Assembly (NCBI GenBank): GCA_903842455.1
Contig: CAIMLX010000161.1
Span: forward strand, 1 to 64,000
Direction: 5' to 3'
From: an uncultured Hyphomicrobiales bacterium
GTDB lineage: Bacteria; Pseudomonadota; Alphaproteobacteria; Rhizobiales; Devosiaceae
Length of the DNA stretch: 64,000 bases
A model generated the notes under the pieces. It worked only from the letters and a program-made list of their open reading frames with translations, was not told the DNA's origin and made no database searches. Numbering within the stretch: position 1 is the first letter of the stretch; every line of letters begins with the position of its first letter. Positions 25,472 to 35,355 of the stretch are shown here, one piece after another. The position numbers and the translations under genes were made by a program.

Positions 25472-26895
25472 TCGACAAGCCCAATCAGGCCGAGAAATTC
25501 GTCGGCATCCAGGTCAGCCCGATCAACTTCATCGACGAGGGCGTCGAGACCGTTCTCGACATCCTCAAGGACCGCGTCGGCGTCAATGTGCTGATGTTGG
25601 GCACTGTGTCCTGGCTGGGTCTCAAGACCGGTCGCTCGATCTCCTACAAGCTCGACGGCTGGCCGGACCATGGCGTGCCCGAACCCTTCGCCATGAAGGG
25701 CGGCGCCTATTTCCAGCCAGATCCCGCCTACTACAACGGCACCTTCATCAAGGACTATCGCGCCAAGGACCCAGAGTTCGAGGGCAAGGACATCCTCGAC
25801 ATGGTGATCCGGCCCGCCCATGACCGCGGCATGAAGGTCTTCATCGAGCTGATGGAGCCCTTCTTCAAATATACCGGCCATGGCTCCACCAATACGGTGG
25901 ATATTCCCAACCTGGCCCAGGCCATGGAGGTCGATATCTTCGGCCGCCTTGGCAGTGATCCCTCTACCAGTCATCCCGACTACCGCAACTGGATCCTCTC
26001 CATGGTCGAGGACCAGGTGCGCAACTATGACATTGACGGCGTCATGTGGTGCAATGAGCGCAATAGCCCGCTCGATACGCTGATCCAGGGCGGCGCGCCG
26101 GGTGATTTCTCGACCCATGCCCGCAAGGAAGCCATGGAGCGCGGCATCGACGTCGAAGCCTGCCGCCGGGCGCTGCTCAACCTTTACGACTTCATGCAGG
26201 AGGCCGCCTCCGGGAAGGATTTTGCCGACGGCGCCTTCATCACCTTCATCCGCATGCTTATGGCCAATCCTGAAGCCTTGATCTGGGAGAAGTTCTGGCT
26301 CGAGCGCAACAAGGACCTCGACCGCGAACTCTATGGGCTCGTCAAGTGGTGCAAGCCCGGCCTCAGCTTTGGCCTCAATGTGTGGAACCGCAACCACTTC
26401 AACATTTTCCGCCGCGCCCAGTGGCCCTGGGAAGAGCAGACCCTTTATGCCGACTGGGTCAAACCGATCACCTACCAGCATCAGGCCGGCGAGGTGTTCA
26501 CCAAGGAACTAGGCTTTTTCCAGAAGACCATTCTGCGGGACTTCTCGCCCGATGAAGCCACGGCTGTGCTCTACCGCATCCTCGGTCTCAAGGAAGCCCC
26601 CTATGGCTCTGTCATTGCCGCGGGAATGGATCCGGACACCTATGTGTTCGGCCAGTGCGCAGACGCTGTCAAAGGCGTCAATGGCAAGGCCAAGGTCTTC
26701 ATGGGCCTTGGCGTGGATGCCCCGCGCACCAAGGCGGAAACAGCCAAGATGACACCCGATATCGCCTACCGATCCGTGATGGCGACGTACCGGGCCGGCG
26801 GGCACGGCGTCGTGCTCGCTCCCAACTATGCCAGCATGCACCTTACCAATCTCGACGGCGTGGCCAAGGCCCTGACAGAACTGGGGCTTAAATAG
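25468..26895 (+). CDS. predicted (beta/alpha)8-barrel protein, glycoside-hydrolase-like, unknown function
   Basis: A 475-residue soluble protein. The alternation of hydrophobic strands and helices and motifs such as IRPAHDRGMKVFIELMEP and YDIDGVMWCNERNSPLD suggest a TIM barrel like the hypothetical glycosyl hydrolase (GHL) groups. The acidic/polar end of strand 4 (DGVMWCNER) would be the active-site edge. I recall relatives with a Cys-rich segment after that strand; here it reads GDFSTHARKEAMERG, without cysteines. No signal peptide. It lies between an aminotransferase and an allantoinase-like gene, coupled to both, so a role in breaking a glycosidic or N-glycosyl bond of the substrate is possible but unproven. 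Confidence 0.6.
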   Translation: MIDKPNQAEKFVGIQVSPINFIDEGVETVLDILKDRVGVNVLMLGTVSWLGLKTGRSISYKLDGWPDHGVPEPFAMKGGAYFQPDPAYYNGTFIKDYRAKDPEFEGKDILDMVIRPAHDRGMKVFIELMEPFFKYTGHGSTNTVDIPNLAQAMEVDIFGRLGSDPSTSHPDYRNWILSMVEDQVRNYDIDGVMWCNERNSPLDTLIQGGAPGDFSTHARKEAMERGIDVEACRRALLNLYDFMQEAASGKDFADGAFITFIRMLMANPEALIWEKFWLERNKDLDRELYGLVKWCKPGLSFGLNVWNRNHFNIFRRAQWPWEEQTLYADWVKPITYQHQAGEVFTKELGFFQKTILRDFSPDEATAVLYRILGLKEAPYGSVIAAGMDPDTYVFGQCADAVKGVNGKAKVFMGLGVDAPRTKAETAKMTPDIAYRSVMATYRAGGHGVVLAPNYASMHLTNLDGVAKALTELGLK

Positions 26896-28301
26896 TGGCG
26901 ACATACGAGACCATCATCCGCAATGCCGACGTGCTCACACCTGAGGGGTCGCGTGAGATCGACGTCGCGCTCCTCGACGGAAAAATCGCCGCTCTGCTGC
27001 CGCGCGGCGCCGGGGCGGCGGGGGAAACCATCGACGCCACCGGCCAGCATCTGTTGCCTGGGGCGATCGACATCCACTTTCACGTTCGCGCGCCAGCCTA
27101 TCCGGAGCGCGGCACGGTCGAGAGTGAAACACGCGCGGCAGCGGCCGGGGGCATCACCACCCTATTTGAGATGCCGATCTCCAAGCCATGCTGCAACACG
27201 GCCGAACGGGTCGCGATGCGGCAGCGGCATTTCTCCGAGCACGCCTTCATCAACTTTGCTATCTTTGGTGCGCCCGGCGACCTGCAGCCGGCCAGCATCG
27301 CCGCCATGGCGGATGCCGGAGCCATTGCCTTCAAGATGTTCACCACGCCGCCCCCCGAAGGCCGTGACGACGAGTTCCTGGGGCTTTCGCTACCCGATGA
27401 GGCCGATCAGATGCGGGCCCTCAAGGCGGTCGCCGCATCGGGACTGCCGCTGGTCGTCCATGCTGAAAGCGCGCAACTGCTGGCTCTTGGCGAGCAGGAA
27501 ATCCGTGGTCTCGATCTGGCCGATACCGAGACCCACCTGCTGGCGCGACCGGCGATTTGCGAAGCCGTCGCCGTCGCCAAGCTGCTGACCCTGAATATCG
27601 AGGCTCAGGCCAAACTGCACATCGCCCACGTTACAAGCGCACTGACCGTGGATATTCTCCGGCGCTTCAAGGGGTCGTCCGATTTCACGGCCGAGACCTG
27701 CCCACATTATCTCTTTCGCACGCACCATGACGTCAAACGCGCTGGCGTTTTCGGCAAGATCAACCCGCCGGTCCGCAGCCTGGCCGACCAGGACGCGCTG
27801 TGGTCGGCTATCGCCGACGGCACCATTACCCACGTCACGACCGACCACGCCGCCTTCTCTCACGCCGAGAAGCTCGCCGGCGCGCACAACATCGTCGACG
27901 CGCCCCCCGGCTCGCCCGGATCGGAAATCCTGGTCCCTGCCATGCTCGATGCGGTGGCACATGGCAGGCTGTCGCTGGCGCATGCATCAGCCCTGCTCAG
28001 TACCAATGCGGCCAGCCGGTTTTCCCTGCCAGGCACGGGGCGCATCGCCGTGGGCGCAGCGGCCGACCTCATCCTCGTTGACCTTGGTGCCGTAACAGAA
28101 ATCAGCGCCGATAACCTTCTCAGCTTCGCCCGCGACGTCGCGCATCTGTATTACGGCGCCCGTTTCACGGGCCGGGTCACGCAAACCTGGGTGCGCGGTC
28201 GCCAGGTCTACGATGGCAACATCACTGGCCAGCCCGGTTGGGGCCGCTACGCTGTCCCGACCCGCACGCTGCCGTCGCCCGGCCGCACACCAAGAGCTTG
28301 A
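26895..28301 (+). CDS. allantoinase/dihydroorotase-family amidohydrolase (hydantoinase-like)
   Basis: A 468-residue cyclic-amidohydrolase. It has a complete binuclear zinc site: His61 and His63 (DIHFHVR), carboxylated Lys147 (AFKMFTT), His189 (VVHAES), His245 (HIAHVTS) and Asp317 (TTDHAAF). The closest functional groups are allantoinase AllB, dihydroorotase and D-hydantoinase, all of which open cyclic ureides. A GTG start at 26895 overlaps the preceding stop (TAGTG). Together with the PuuE-type allantoinase, the island has two unrelated enzymes able to open hydantoin-like rings. Confidence 0.9.
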   Translation: MATYETIIRNADVLTPEGSREIDVALLDGKIAALLPRGAGAAGETIDATGQHLLPGAIDIHFHVRAPAYPERGTVESETRAAAAGGITTLFEMPISKPCCNTAERVAMRQRHFSEHAFINFAIFGAPGDLQPASIAAMADAGAIAFKMFTTPPPEGRDDEFLGLSLPDEADQMRALKAVAASGLPLVVHAESAQLLALGEQEIRGLDLADTETHLLARPAICEAVAVAKLLTLNIEAQAKLHIAHVTSALTVDILRRFKGSSDFTAETCPHYLFRTHHDVKRAGVFGKINPPVRSLADQDALWSAIADGTITHVTTDHAAFSHAEKLAGAHNIVDAPPGSPGSEILVPAMLDAVAHGRLSLAHASALLSTNAASRFSLPGTGRIAVGAAADLILVDLGAVTEISADNLLSFARDVAHLYYGARFTGRVTQTWVRGRQVYDGNITGQPGWGRYAVPTRTLPSPGRTPRA

Positions 28302-28330
28302 CCCCGACCACCCGCCACGGAGGCCACCCT

Positions 28331-29352
28331 ATGACGCCCACCACAGACCTCGCGCCGCCCCTGCTGGAAGTGGACGATCTGCAGACTTCGTTCATCGTTG
28401 GCGAAGGTCAGGATGTGCGCGCCGTCGATGGCGTAAGCTTTGTGGTCAATGCCGGCGAAACGCTCGCCATCGTTGGCGAGTCGGGCTCCGGCAAGTCGGT
28501 TACCAGCCTGGCCATCATGCGCCTCCTGCCCAAGAAGATCGGGCGGATCTCCCGCGGATCTGTGCGCCTGCGGGGCCAGGATCTGGTTGCCCTGCCTGAT
28601 CGCGAGATGCGGGCCATTCGCGGCAATGACATCGGCATGATCTTCCAGGAACCGATGACCAGCCTCAACCCGGTCCATACCATTGGCACCCAGATCGCCG
28701 AGGTCGTGATGCAGCACGACAAGCTCAACAAGAAGGCGGCCCATCAGCGCGCCATCGAAATGCTCGAACTGGTCGGCATTCCCGAGCCGGCCAAGCGGGC
28801 CGACCAGTTTCCCCACCAGATGAGCGGCGGCATGCGCCAGCGCGCCATGATTGCCATGGCGCTGGCCTGCGAGCCGAGCGTGCTCATCGCCGACGAGCCG
28901 ACAACCGCGCTCGATGTCACCATCCAGGCGCAGATCCTCGATCTGATGCGCAACCTGCAGCAGAAGATGGGCATGGCCATCGTCTTCATCACCCATGATC
29001 TCGGCGTTGTCGCCGAAATAGCCGACCGGGTGGTGGTTATGTATGCCGGCCAGGTAGTGGAAACCGGCACAGTGGAAGAGATCTTCACCCGCCCCCTAAT
29101 GCCCTACACATCGGGCCTGATGCAGTCGATCCCGCGCATGGGCGAATCCGAGTTAAAGGTCCGGCTCCAGACCATTCCCGGCTACGTGCCGCTGCTCACC
29201 AAGCTGCCGGGGGGCTGCCGTTTCCGCACCCGCTGCGCTTTCGCCCAGGATCGCTGTGCAGCCGCCGAACCACAACTTGAAGTACTCGAGGGCGTGCGCA
29301 GCGTGCGCTGCATTCGCTGGCGGGAACTCGAACTCAAGACAAAGGCCACAGC

Positions 29353-29356
<4 letters not shown>
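28331..29356 (+). CDS. peptide-type ABC transporter ATPase (DppD/OppD family)
   Basis: A 341-residue ATPase of the dipeptide/oligopeptide class. The Walker A motif is GESGSGKS, the Q-loop [11 protein letters not shown], the signature MSGGMRQR, and Walker [14 protein letters not shown]-terminal oligopeptide-transporter extension carries cysteines typical of a 4Fe-4S-like cluster ([14 protein letters not shown]). ATG 28331 has GGAGG eight bases upstream; the open frame from 28238 is read-through. It pairs with the next gene and must work with the permeases on the opposite arm (4434-6341). Confidence 0.95.
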
Positions 29357-30369
<1,013 letters not shown>

Positions 30370-30393
30370 ACCCTTGTCGACCAGGACACTTTC

Positions 30394-32067
30394 ATGACCG
30401 ATCTGGACGTAAAATTCGACCGCTACTACACCTATGACGAGATGACCGAGCGGTTGCGCAGCCTCGTCGCCGCCTATCCGCATCTGGCCACCATGACCTC
30501 GCTGGCCAAGAGCTTTCAGGGCCGCGATGTCTGGCTGATCGAGATCACCAATCCCGCTACCGGCCCGGCTGCCGAAAAGCCCGGCTACTATATCGACGGT
30601 CAGATCCACGCCGAGGAACACGCCACCTCCGCCGCCGCGCTCTATGCCGTCTGGCACCTGCTGACCAGCTATGGCACCGACGAGGAGGCCACCCGCCTTC
30701 TCGATAGCCAGGTGTTCTATATCCTGCCGCGCATCAACCCCGACGGGGCGGAACTGTCGCTGGTCCCGCCCTATTACAACTGGTGCGGCAATGGCCGTTT
30801 CATGCCCGGCGCCGACCGCCTCGAGGGCCTCATCCCCGAAGATATCGATGGCGACGGCTATATCGTCTGGATGCGCGTTCCCGACAGCAAGGGCGAGTGG
30901 AAAAAGAGCGCCGGCAATCCTGACATCATGGTGCAGCGCACGCCGGGCGAAGAAGGCGGGCAATATTACCGCCTCTATCCGGAGGGCACCGTGCGCAATT
31001 TCGATGGCGTCAACGTGCCGGTCGAAAAGCCATTCGACGGCAATATGAACCGCAACTTCCCCACCCATTGGTCACCGCAGGAATATGGCGCGGGCAATCA
31101 CCCGCTCTCCGAGCCGGAAGCCTTCGGCATGGCCAAGTTCATCCTGGACCATCCCAATATCTGCGGCATGTGCGCCTATCATACCCATGGCGGCATCATC
31201 CTACGCCCCTCCATGACCAAGCCCGACAGCGCCATGAGCGCGCGCGACATCAATCTCTACAAGGAGATCGGCAAGGTCGGCACGGCGATGACAGGCTATC
31301 CCACCGTCTCGATCTACGAGGAATTCACCCCCGATAAGTCGGTCGTGCGCCGCGGGGGGCTGATGGACTGGACCTATGAGGAAATGGGCATCATCTCCTT
31401 TGGCACCGAGCTCTGGGATCTTGAACGCACCGCCGGCGTGCCCAAGGAAGGCTATTACAACCTCTATCCGCGCAATGAAGAGGTGCAGCAGAAGGTCTAT
31501 GCCTATGTGAAGGCCAATATGGCCGAAAAAGGCTGGCGCGACTGGAAGAGCTTTGACCATCCCCAGTTGGGCCCGATCGAGATCGGCGGCATGGTCAATA
31601 TCTGGAGCTACCGCAATCCGCCGGGCAACCTGCTCGCTGACATGGTTCGCCAGAATGTGCTGTTCAACCTGCGCCACGCCGCGGCCGCGCCGCAGATCAA
31701 GGTCGACGACGTCAGCATCACCAGCGTCGGCAACGATCTCTACAAGGTCCGCGCCGTGGTCTCCAACCATGGCTACCTGCCGTCCAACCTGTCCGATGTC
31801 GCCATCGCCAACAAGGTGGCCAAACCGGTCACGGTCAGCATTGCAGTGGAGGGTGGCGAACTCGTGATGAACCCGCAGACGGCCGACCTCGGCAATCTTG
31901 CCGGCCGCAACGAGCGGCTTTACCCCTGGTCACCCTGGGGCCAGCAATGGACCGCCAATGGCCGTCCGGTCGAATGGCTGGTGCGGGCACCGGTCGGCAG
32001 CACGGTGACCGTGACCAGCCACTCGGAAAAGGGTGGCACGCATCGCCTGAACGCGACGCTAAACTGA
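30394..32067 (+). CDS. M14-family zinc carboxypeptidase
   Basis: A 557-residue protein with an M14 peptidase domain (about residues 10-400) and a C-terminal beta-rich domain of about 130 residues (DDVSITSVGNDLYKVRAVVSNHGYLPSN onward). Zinc ligands are the HxxE of QIHAEEHATS and the His of CAYHTHGG; a catalytic-type Glu appears in SFGTELWD. There is no signal peptide, so it is probably cytoplasmic, which is unusual for M14 digestive-type enzymes and fits peptide catabolism after import. It is the last gene of the rightward operon, ahead of a strong terminator. Confidence 0.9.
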   Translation: MTDLDVKFDRYYTYDEMTERLRSLVAAYPHLATMTSLAKSFQGRDVWLIEITNPATGPAAEKPGYYIDGQIHAEEHATSAAALYAVWHLLTSYGTDEEATRLLDSQVFYILPRINPDGAELSLVPPYYNWCGNGRFMPGADRLEGLIPEDIDGDGYIVWMRVPDSKGEWKKSAGNPDIMVQRTPGEEGGQYYRLYPEGTVRNFDGVNVPVEKPFDGNMNRNFPTHWSPQEYGAGNHPLSEPEAFGMAKFILDHPNICGMCAYHTHGGIILRPSMTKPDSAMSARDINLYKEIGKVGTAMTGYPTVSIYEEFTPDKSVVRRGGLMDWTYEEMGIISFGTELWDLERTAGVPKEGYYNLYPRNEEVQQKVYAYVKANMAEKGWRDWKSFDHPQLGPIEIGGMVNIWSYRNPPGNLLADMVRQNVLFNLRHAAAAPQIKVDDVSITSVGNDLYKVRAVVSNHGYLPSNLSDVAIANKVAKPVTVSIAVEGGELVMNPQTADLGNLAGRNERLYPWSPWGQQWTANGRPVEWLVRAPVGSTVTVTSHSEKGGTHRLNATLN

Positions 32068-32108
32068 CGTCAGACCCGCGACACACTCTCGAAATTCCTG
32101 TCCCAACT

Positions 32109-32867
32109 CTACCCCGGGCCGCAAGGCCCGGGGTTTTTTTGGCCTTGCGCCGTGAGGTCCTGCACCATGTCCCAGGCGCGGATGCGCTGGTCATTGATCC
32201 CGCTGGCATCCTGCAGCGCCAGGTGCACAAAGGCCGGCGCCAGCTCCATCGGATCCTTCCAGATCTTGCGGGTCTCTTGGCTATAGGTGCCCTCGCTCAT
32301 CGCCGTATGCATCGGATGGCCAGGCGTGATTGTGTTCACCGATACGTTGAACGGCGTGAACTCCTGAGCCAGCGCCCGCGACAGGCCTTCGAGCCCGAAT
32401 TTGGACGCGCAATAGGTGGACTCGTCGAGCCCACCCACCACGCCGGCATTGCTCGATACATTGATGATGGCGCCGGACCGCCGCTGCTTCATGCCGGGCG
32501 CCACCGCCCGCACGCACAGAAACGGCCCGCGCAGGTTCACCGCCAGCAGAAGGTCCCAGTCGTCGACGCTGACATCCTCGACGGGCTTGAAGAAGATGAT
32601 GCCGGCATTATTGACCAGCACATCGATGCGGCCGGCCTCGGCCTCAATGGCCGCCAGCGTTTTCGCCACATCATCGGCATCGGTCACATCCATCGCCCTT
32701 GGCCGGATGTCCCCCGGTTCGCCGACTAGCGTCCCGACCTCATCGCTGAGCCGGTCCAGCGCATAAACCAGCGCGTCCTCCTGGGCATAGAGCCGCGCGA
32801 CCGCCCGGCCAAGCCCGCGTGCCGCGCCCGTGACCACCGTCACCTTGCCTGCCAGCAGTCCGCTCAC
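32109..32867 (-). CDS. short-chain dehydrogenase/reductase (SDR)
   Basis: A 252-residue classical SDR. The cofactor motif is TGAARGLG at 13-20, with NNAG at 86-89, and Tyr152 and Lys156 in YCASK. Start is GTG at 32867, which overlaps the upstream stop as GTGA; the frame to 33002 runs inside the neighbour. Its C-terminal third resembles the SDR at 2605-3336 (ITPGHPMHTAMSEGTYSQETRKIWKDP), so these are paralogues. Its last ten codons are read through the opposite operon's terminator hairpin, and the final residues (QKNPGPCGPG) look accidental. It is last of a hyuA-hyuB-SDR-SDR operon. Confidence 0.9.
   Translation of the reverse strand: MSGLLAGKVTVVTGAARGLGRAVARLYAQEDALVYALDRLSDEVGTLVGEPGDIRPRAMDVTDADDVAKTLAAIEAEAGRIDVLVNNAGIIFFKPVEDVSVDDWDLLLAVNLRGPFLCVRAVAPGMKQRRSGAIINVSSNAGVVGGLDESTYCASKFGLEGLSRALAQEFTPFNVSVNTITPGHPMHTAMSEGTYSQETRKIWKDPMELAPAFVHLALQDASGINDQRIRAWDMVQDLTAQGQKNPGPCGPG
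32112..32140 (+). terminator. rho-independent terminator of the rightward operon
   Basis: A perfect 9-bp stem CCCCGGGCC / GGCCCGGGG with loop GCAA and seven T residues, 44 bases after the M14 stop codon. It overlaps the coding end of the convergent SDR gene. Confidence 0.93.
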
Positions 32868-33628
32868 GTCGCGATCCTCCCCCCGTCGATCACCAGTCCG
32901 ATGCCGGTGACGAAGGATGACTGTTTGGACGCCAGGAACAGCACCGCCTCGCCGATCTCGTCTCCCGTCCCCATGCGGCCCAGCGGCGTAATGGACCGCC
33001 ATTTCTGCTCCAGCGCCGCCGGATCGTCGGCCAGCGCCATGTTGCGCTGGTTCATGCCAGTATCGATCACCCCAGGATTGATGGCGTTGCAGCGGATATT
33101 GCGGCTCGCATATTCGATGGCGATCACCCGCGTCATGCTCATGATCCCGCCCTTGGAGGCGGCATAGCTGAGATTGCCGCCGACATTGGCAAAGGCACTG
33201 ACCGAGGAATTGTTGACAATGGCCCCCCCGCCATTGCGCAGCAGCGCCGGGATGGCGTGCTTACAGCCAAAGAACGTGCCCTTGAGATTGATGTCGATGA
33301 CGCGCTCGAAAAGGTCTTCGGTTATCGCATCAGAGGCCGTTACCGGCTGCTCGATGCCGGCATTGTTGAAAATCGTATCGAGCTTGCCGTAATCGGCCTC
33401 TGCCTTTGCCACGAGCGCGGCCACATCTGCCTCGTGCGAGACATCGGTGCGCAGAAAGCCGATCTCGCCGCCCAGGGCCGCCGCCTCCGCCACCAGCGCG
33501 GCGCCACCGTCCATGTCGACATCGCCGACCACCACCTTGGCGCCCTCGCGGGCGAACAGCAGCGCCGTGGCGCGCCCCATGCCGCCGGCCCCGCCGGTGA
33601 CGATGGCGACCATGTCTTGCATTCTCAT
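32864..33628 (-). CDS. short-chain dehydrogenase/reductase (SDR)
   Basis: A 254-residue classical SDR. The motif TGGAGGMG is at 11-18, NNAG at 88-91, the catalytic Tyr155 and Lys159 in YAASK, and the family C-terminal end is GIGLVIDGGRIAT. An acidic residue at the end of strand 2 (GDVDMD) suggests NAD preference. It overlaps hyuB (ATGA) and the downstream SDR (GTGA). The substrate is unknown; an alcohol or hydroxy acid released by the HyuAB enzyme is plausible. Confidence 0.92.
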   Translation of the reverse strand: MRMQDMVAIVTGGAGGMGRATALLFAREGAKVVVGDVDMDGGAALVAEAAALGGEIGFLRTDVSHEADVAALVAKAEADYGKLDTIFNNAGIEQPVTASDAITEDLFERVIDINLKGTFFGCKHAIPALLRNGGGAIVNNSSVSAFANVGGNLSYAASKGGIMSMTRVIAIEYASRNIRCNAINPGVIDTGMNQRNMALADDPAALEQKWRSITPLGRMGTGDEIGEAVLFLASKQSSFVTGIGLVIDGGRIAT

Positions 33629-35355
33629 GACTGGTTTCCTTCGTTGCGATTGAGGGCCGCCGCGACCAGAGCGACACCATAATCGCGTTCGGCAGCAGCG
33701 CGGGTAACCTTCTCCTCGCGCAAGTCCTGGGCCAGGGCGTCGAGGGAGCGCTCTGCCGGGTCACCGAAGCCGCCACCGCCCAAGGTCTCGACGCGGATGA
33801 TCTCGCCCGCCATTAAGGTCAGCCCGGAGGCCTTGGAGTGCAAGGCCGCCTCCCGGCCTGTGCCGGGATTGCGCAGGATGCGTGTCACGTTGGAGGATCT
33901 GCCACCCTGCACGCCGGGCGCCGGGATGATGTGGGCGTCGGAGCGCGCCGAGAAGGTCGTGTTGTCGTCGCGCACGCGAATCTGGCGCGCCATGCCCATG
34001 CCGCCGCGATGTCGCCCTGCCCCGCCGCTATCGGGCACGAGACAATACTCCTCCAGCAGCAACGGATATTCGACCTCGAACGCCTCGGCCGGCAGGTTGG
34101 TCGAATTCACCGTATGGACGTGAACCGCATCCATGCCGTCGCGATCCGAGAAGGCTCCGGCGCCACCACCCATGCTCTCGGGATAGACGTAAGTAGCGTT
34201 ACGGCCCGAATGCCAGCCCGAGACGGATACCGCCGAGGTGGAGTCGTTGCACGAAGCCATGACCCGCTCGGCCGGCATGGCCTGGTAAAGCGCGCCGAAC
34301 ACCGCGCCGCACAGTCGATTGGAGGTGACTGCCCGTCCCGCCACGGCGGCAGGGGCGTTTGGATTGACGATGGTGCCGGCAGGCGCGGTGATAACGATGG
34401 GGTCAATGATGCCCTGGTTGGGCATCAGGCCCGGGTCAAGCACAGCCTTGACGCAATAGTAGATCGAGGCCTTGAGCGCGCTGTCGGGCAGGTTGATGGC
34501 GCCACGCGCCTGCGGACCGGAGCCCTCGAAGTCGAACGACAGCGTATCGCCGGCAATGGTTGCAGTGCACACGATCGGGACCGGCTCGCCGGGAAAGCCG
34601 TCATCGTCCATCGAGCGCTCGAAGCGATACACTCCGTCAGGGAGCGCTGCGACACGGTTGCGCAGGCGGCGGCGGGTATAGGTCAGGATGTCTTCGACCG
34701 CCTGCTCCACTGCAGCCCAGCCCATCCGCTCGATGAGCTTTACCAGCATGGTGCCGCCGCGCACATTGGTGCCGATCTGGGTACGCAGGTCGAGCAGCCG
34801 TTCTTCGGGGTCGCGGGTGTTGTGGGCGATCAGTTCAAGTAGGTCCTCGTCGATCTCCCCGGCGCGGGCGATCCGGATGATGGGCAGGCGAATGCCCTCT
34901 TCGAAAATCGAGCGCGACGTGCCCGAAGTCGAGCCCGGAGTCTTGCCGCCGACATCGGCATGGTGGGCAATGTTGCCGCAGAAGAACCGCACCTCGGCGT
35001 CGTGGTGCACCGGTGTGATGATGGATATATCGGGCAGGTGGCTGCCGCCCGCCAGATAGGGATCGTTGGCGATGTAGGCGTCGCCCGGCTGCATGGAATC
35101 CAGCGGATAGCGCTTGAGCATGGCTTCGACGGCGCCGATCATGGCCCCGAGATGAATCGGGATGTGATCGGCCTGGGTGATGAGCCGTCCCCTGGCATCG
35201 AACAGGGCCGTCGAACAGTCGCGGCGCTCCTTGATATTGGAGGAAAACGACGAGCGGATCAGGATCGAGCCCATGTCCTCGGCAATGGCCAGTAGCCGGT
35301 TGGAGAATACCTCCATCTGGATGGCATCGGCGATGGTGTCGGCGGTCATGCTCAT
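33625..35355 (-). CDS. hyuB: hydantoinase/oxoprolinase family protein, subunit B (HyuB)
   Basis: A 576-residue HyuB-type subunit of the ATP-dependent hydantoinase/5-oxoprolinase/acetophenone-carboxylase family. Family blocks include ILIRSSFSSNIKERRDCSTALFD, QADHIPIHLGAM, DAYIANDPYLAGGSHLPDI, FCGNIAHHADVGG and GRGAGRHRGG-like SGGAGRHRGGMGMARQ. Metal-binding Asp/His residues are in the DPYLAGGSHLPD and HHADVGG stretches. It functions only with HyuA, which lies just upstream with a four-base overlap. Start 35355 is the overlapping ATG; ATG 35349 is an alternative. Confidence 0.94.
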   Translation of the reverse strand: MSMTADTIADAIQMEVFSNRLLAIAEDMGSILIRSSFSSNIKERRDCSTALFDARGRLITQADHIPIHLGAMIGAVEAMLKRYPLDSMQPGDAYIANDPYLAGGSHLPDISIITPVHHDAEVRFFCGNIAHHADVGGKTPGSTSGTSRSIFEEGIRLPIIRIARAGEIDEDLLELIAHNTRDPEERLLDLRTQIGTNVRGGTMLVKLIERMGWAAVEQAVEDILTYTRRRLRNRVAALPDGVYRFERSMDDDGFPGEPVPIVCTATIAGDTLSFDFEGSGPQARGAINLPDSALKASIYYCVKAVLDPGLMPNQGIIDPIVITAPAGTIVNPNAPAAVAGRAVTSNRLCGAVFGALYQAMPAERVMASCNDSTSAVSVSGWHSGRNATYVYPESMGGGAGAFSDRDGMDAVHVHTVNSTNLPAEAFEVEYPLLLEEYCLVPDSGGAGRHRGGMGMARQIRVRDDNTTFSARSDAHIIPAPGVQGGRSSNVTRILRNPGTGREAALHSKASGLTLMAGEIIRVETLGGGGFGDPAERSLDALAQDLREEKVTRAAAERDYGVALVAAALNRNEGNQS

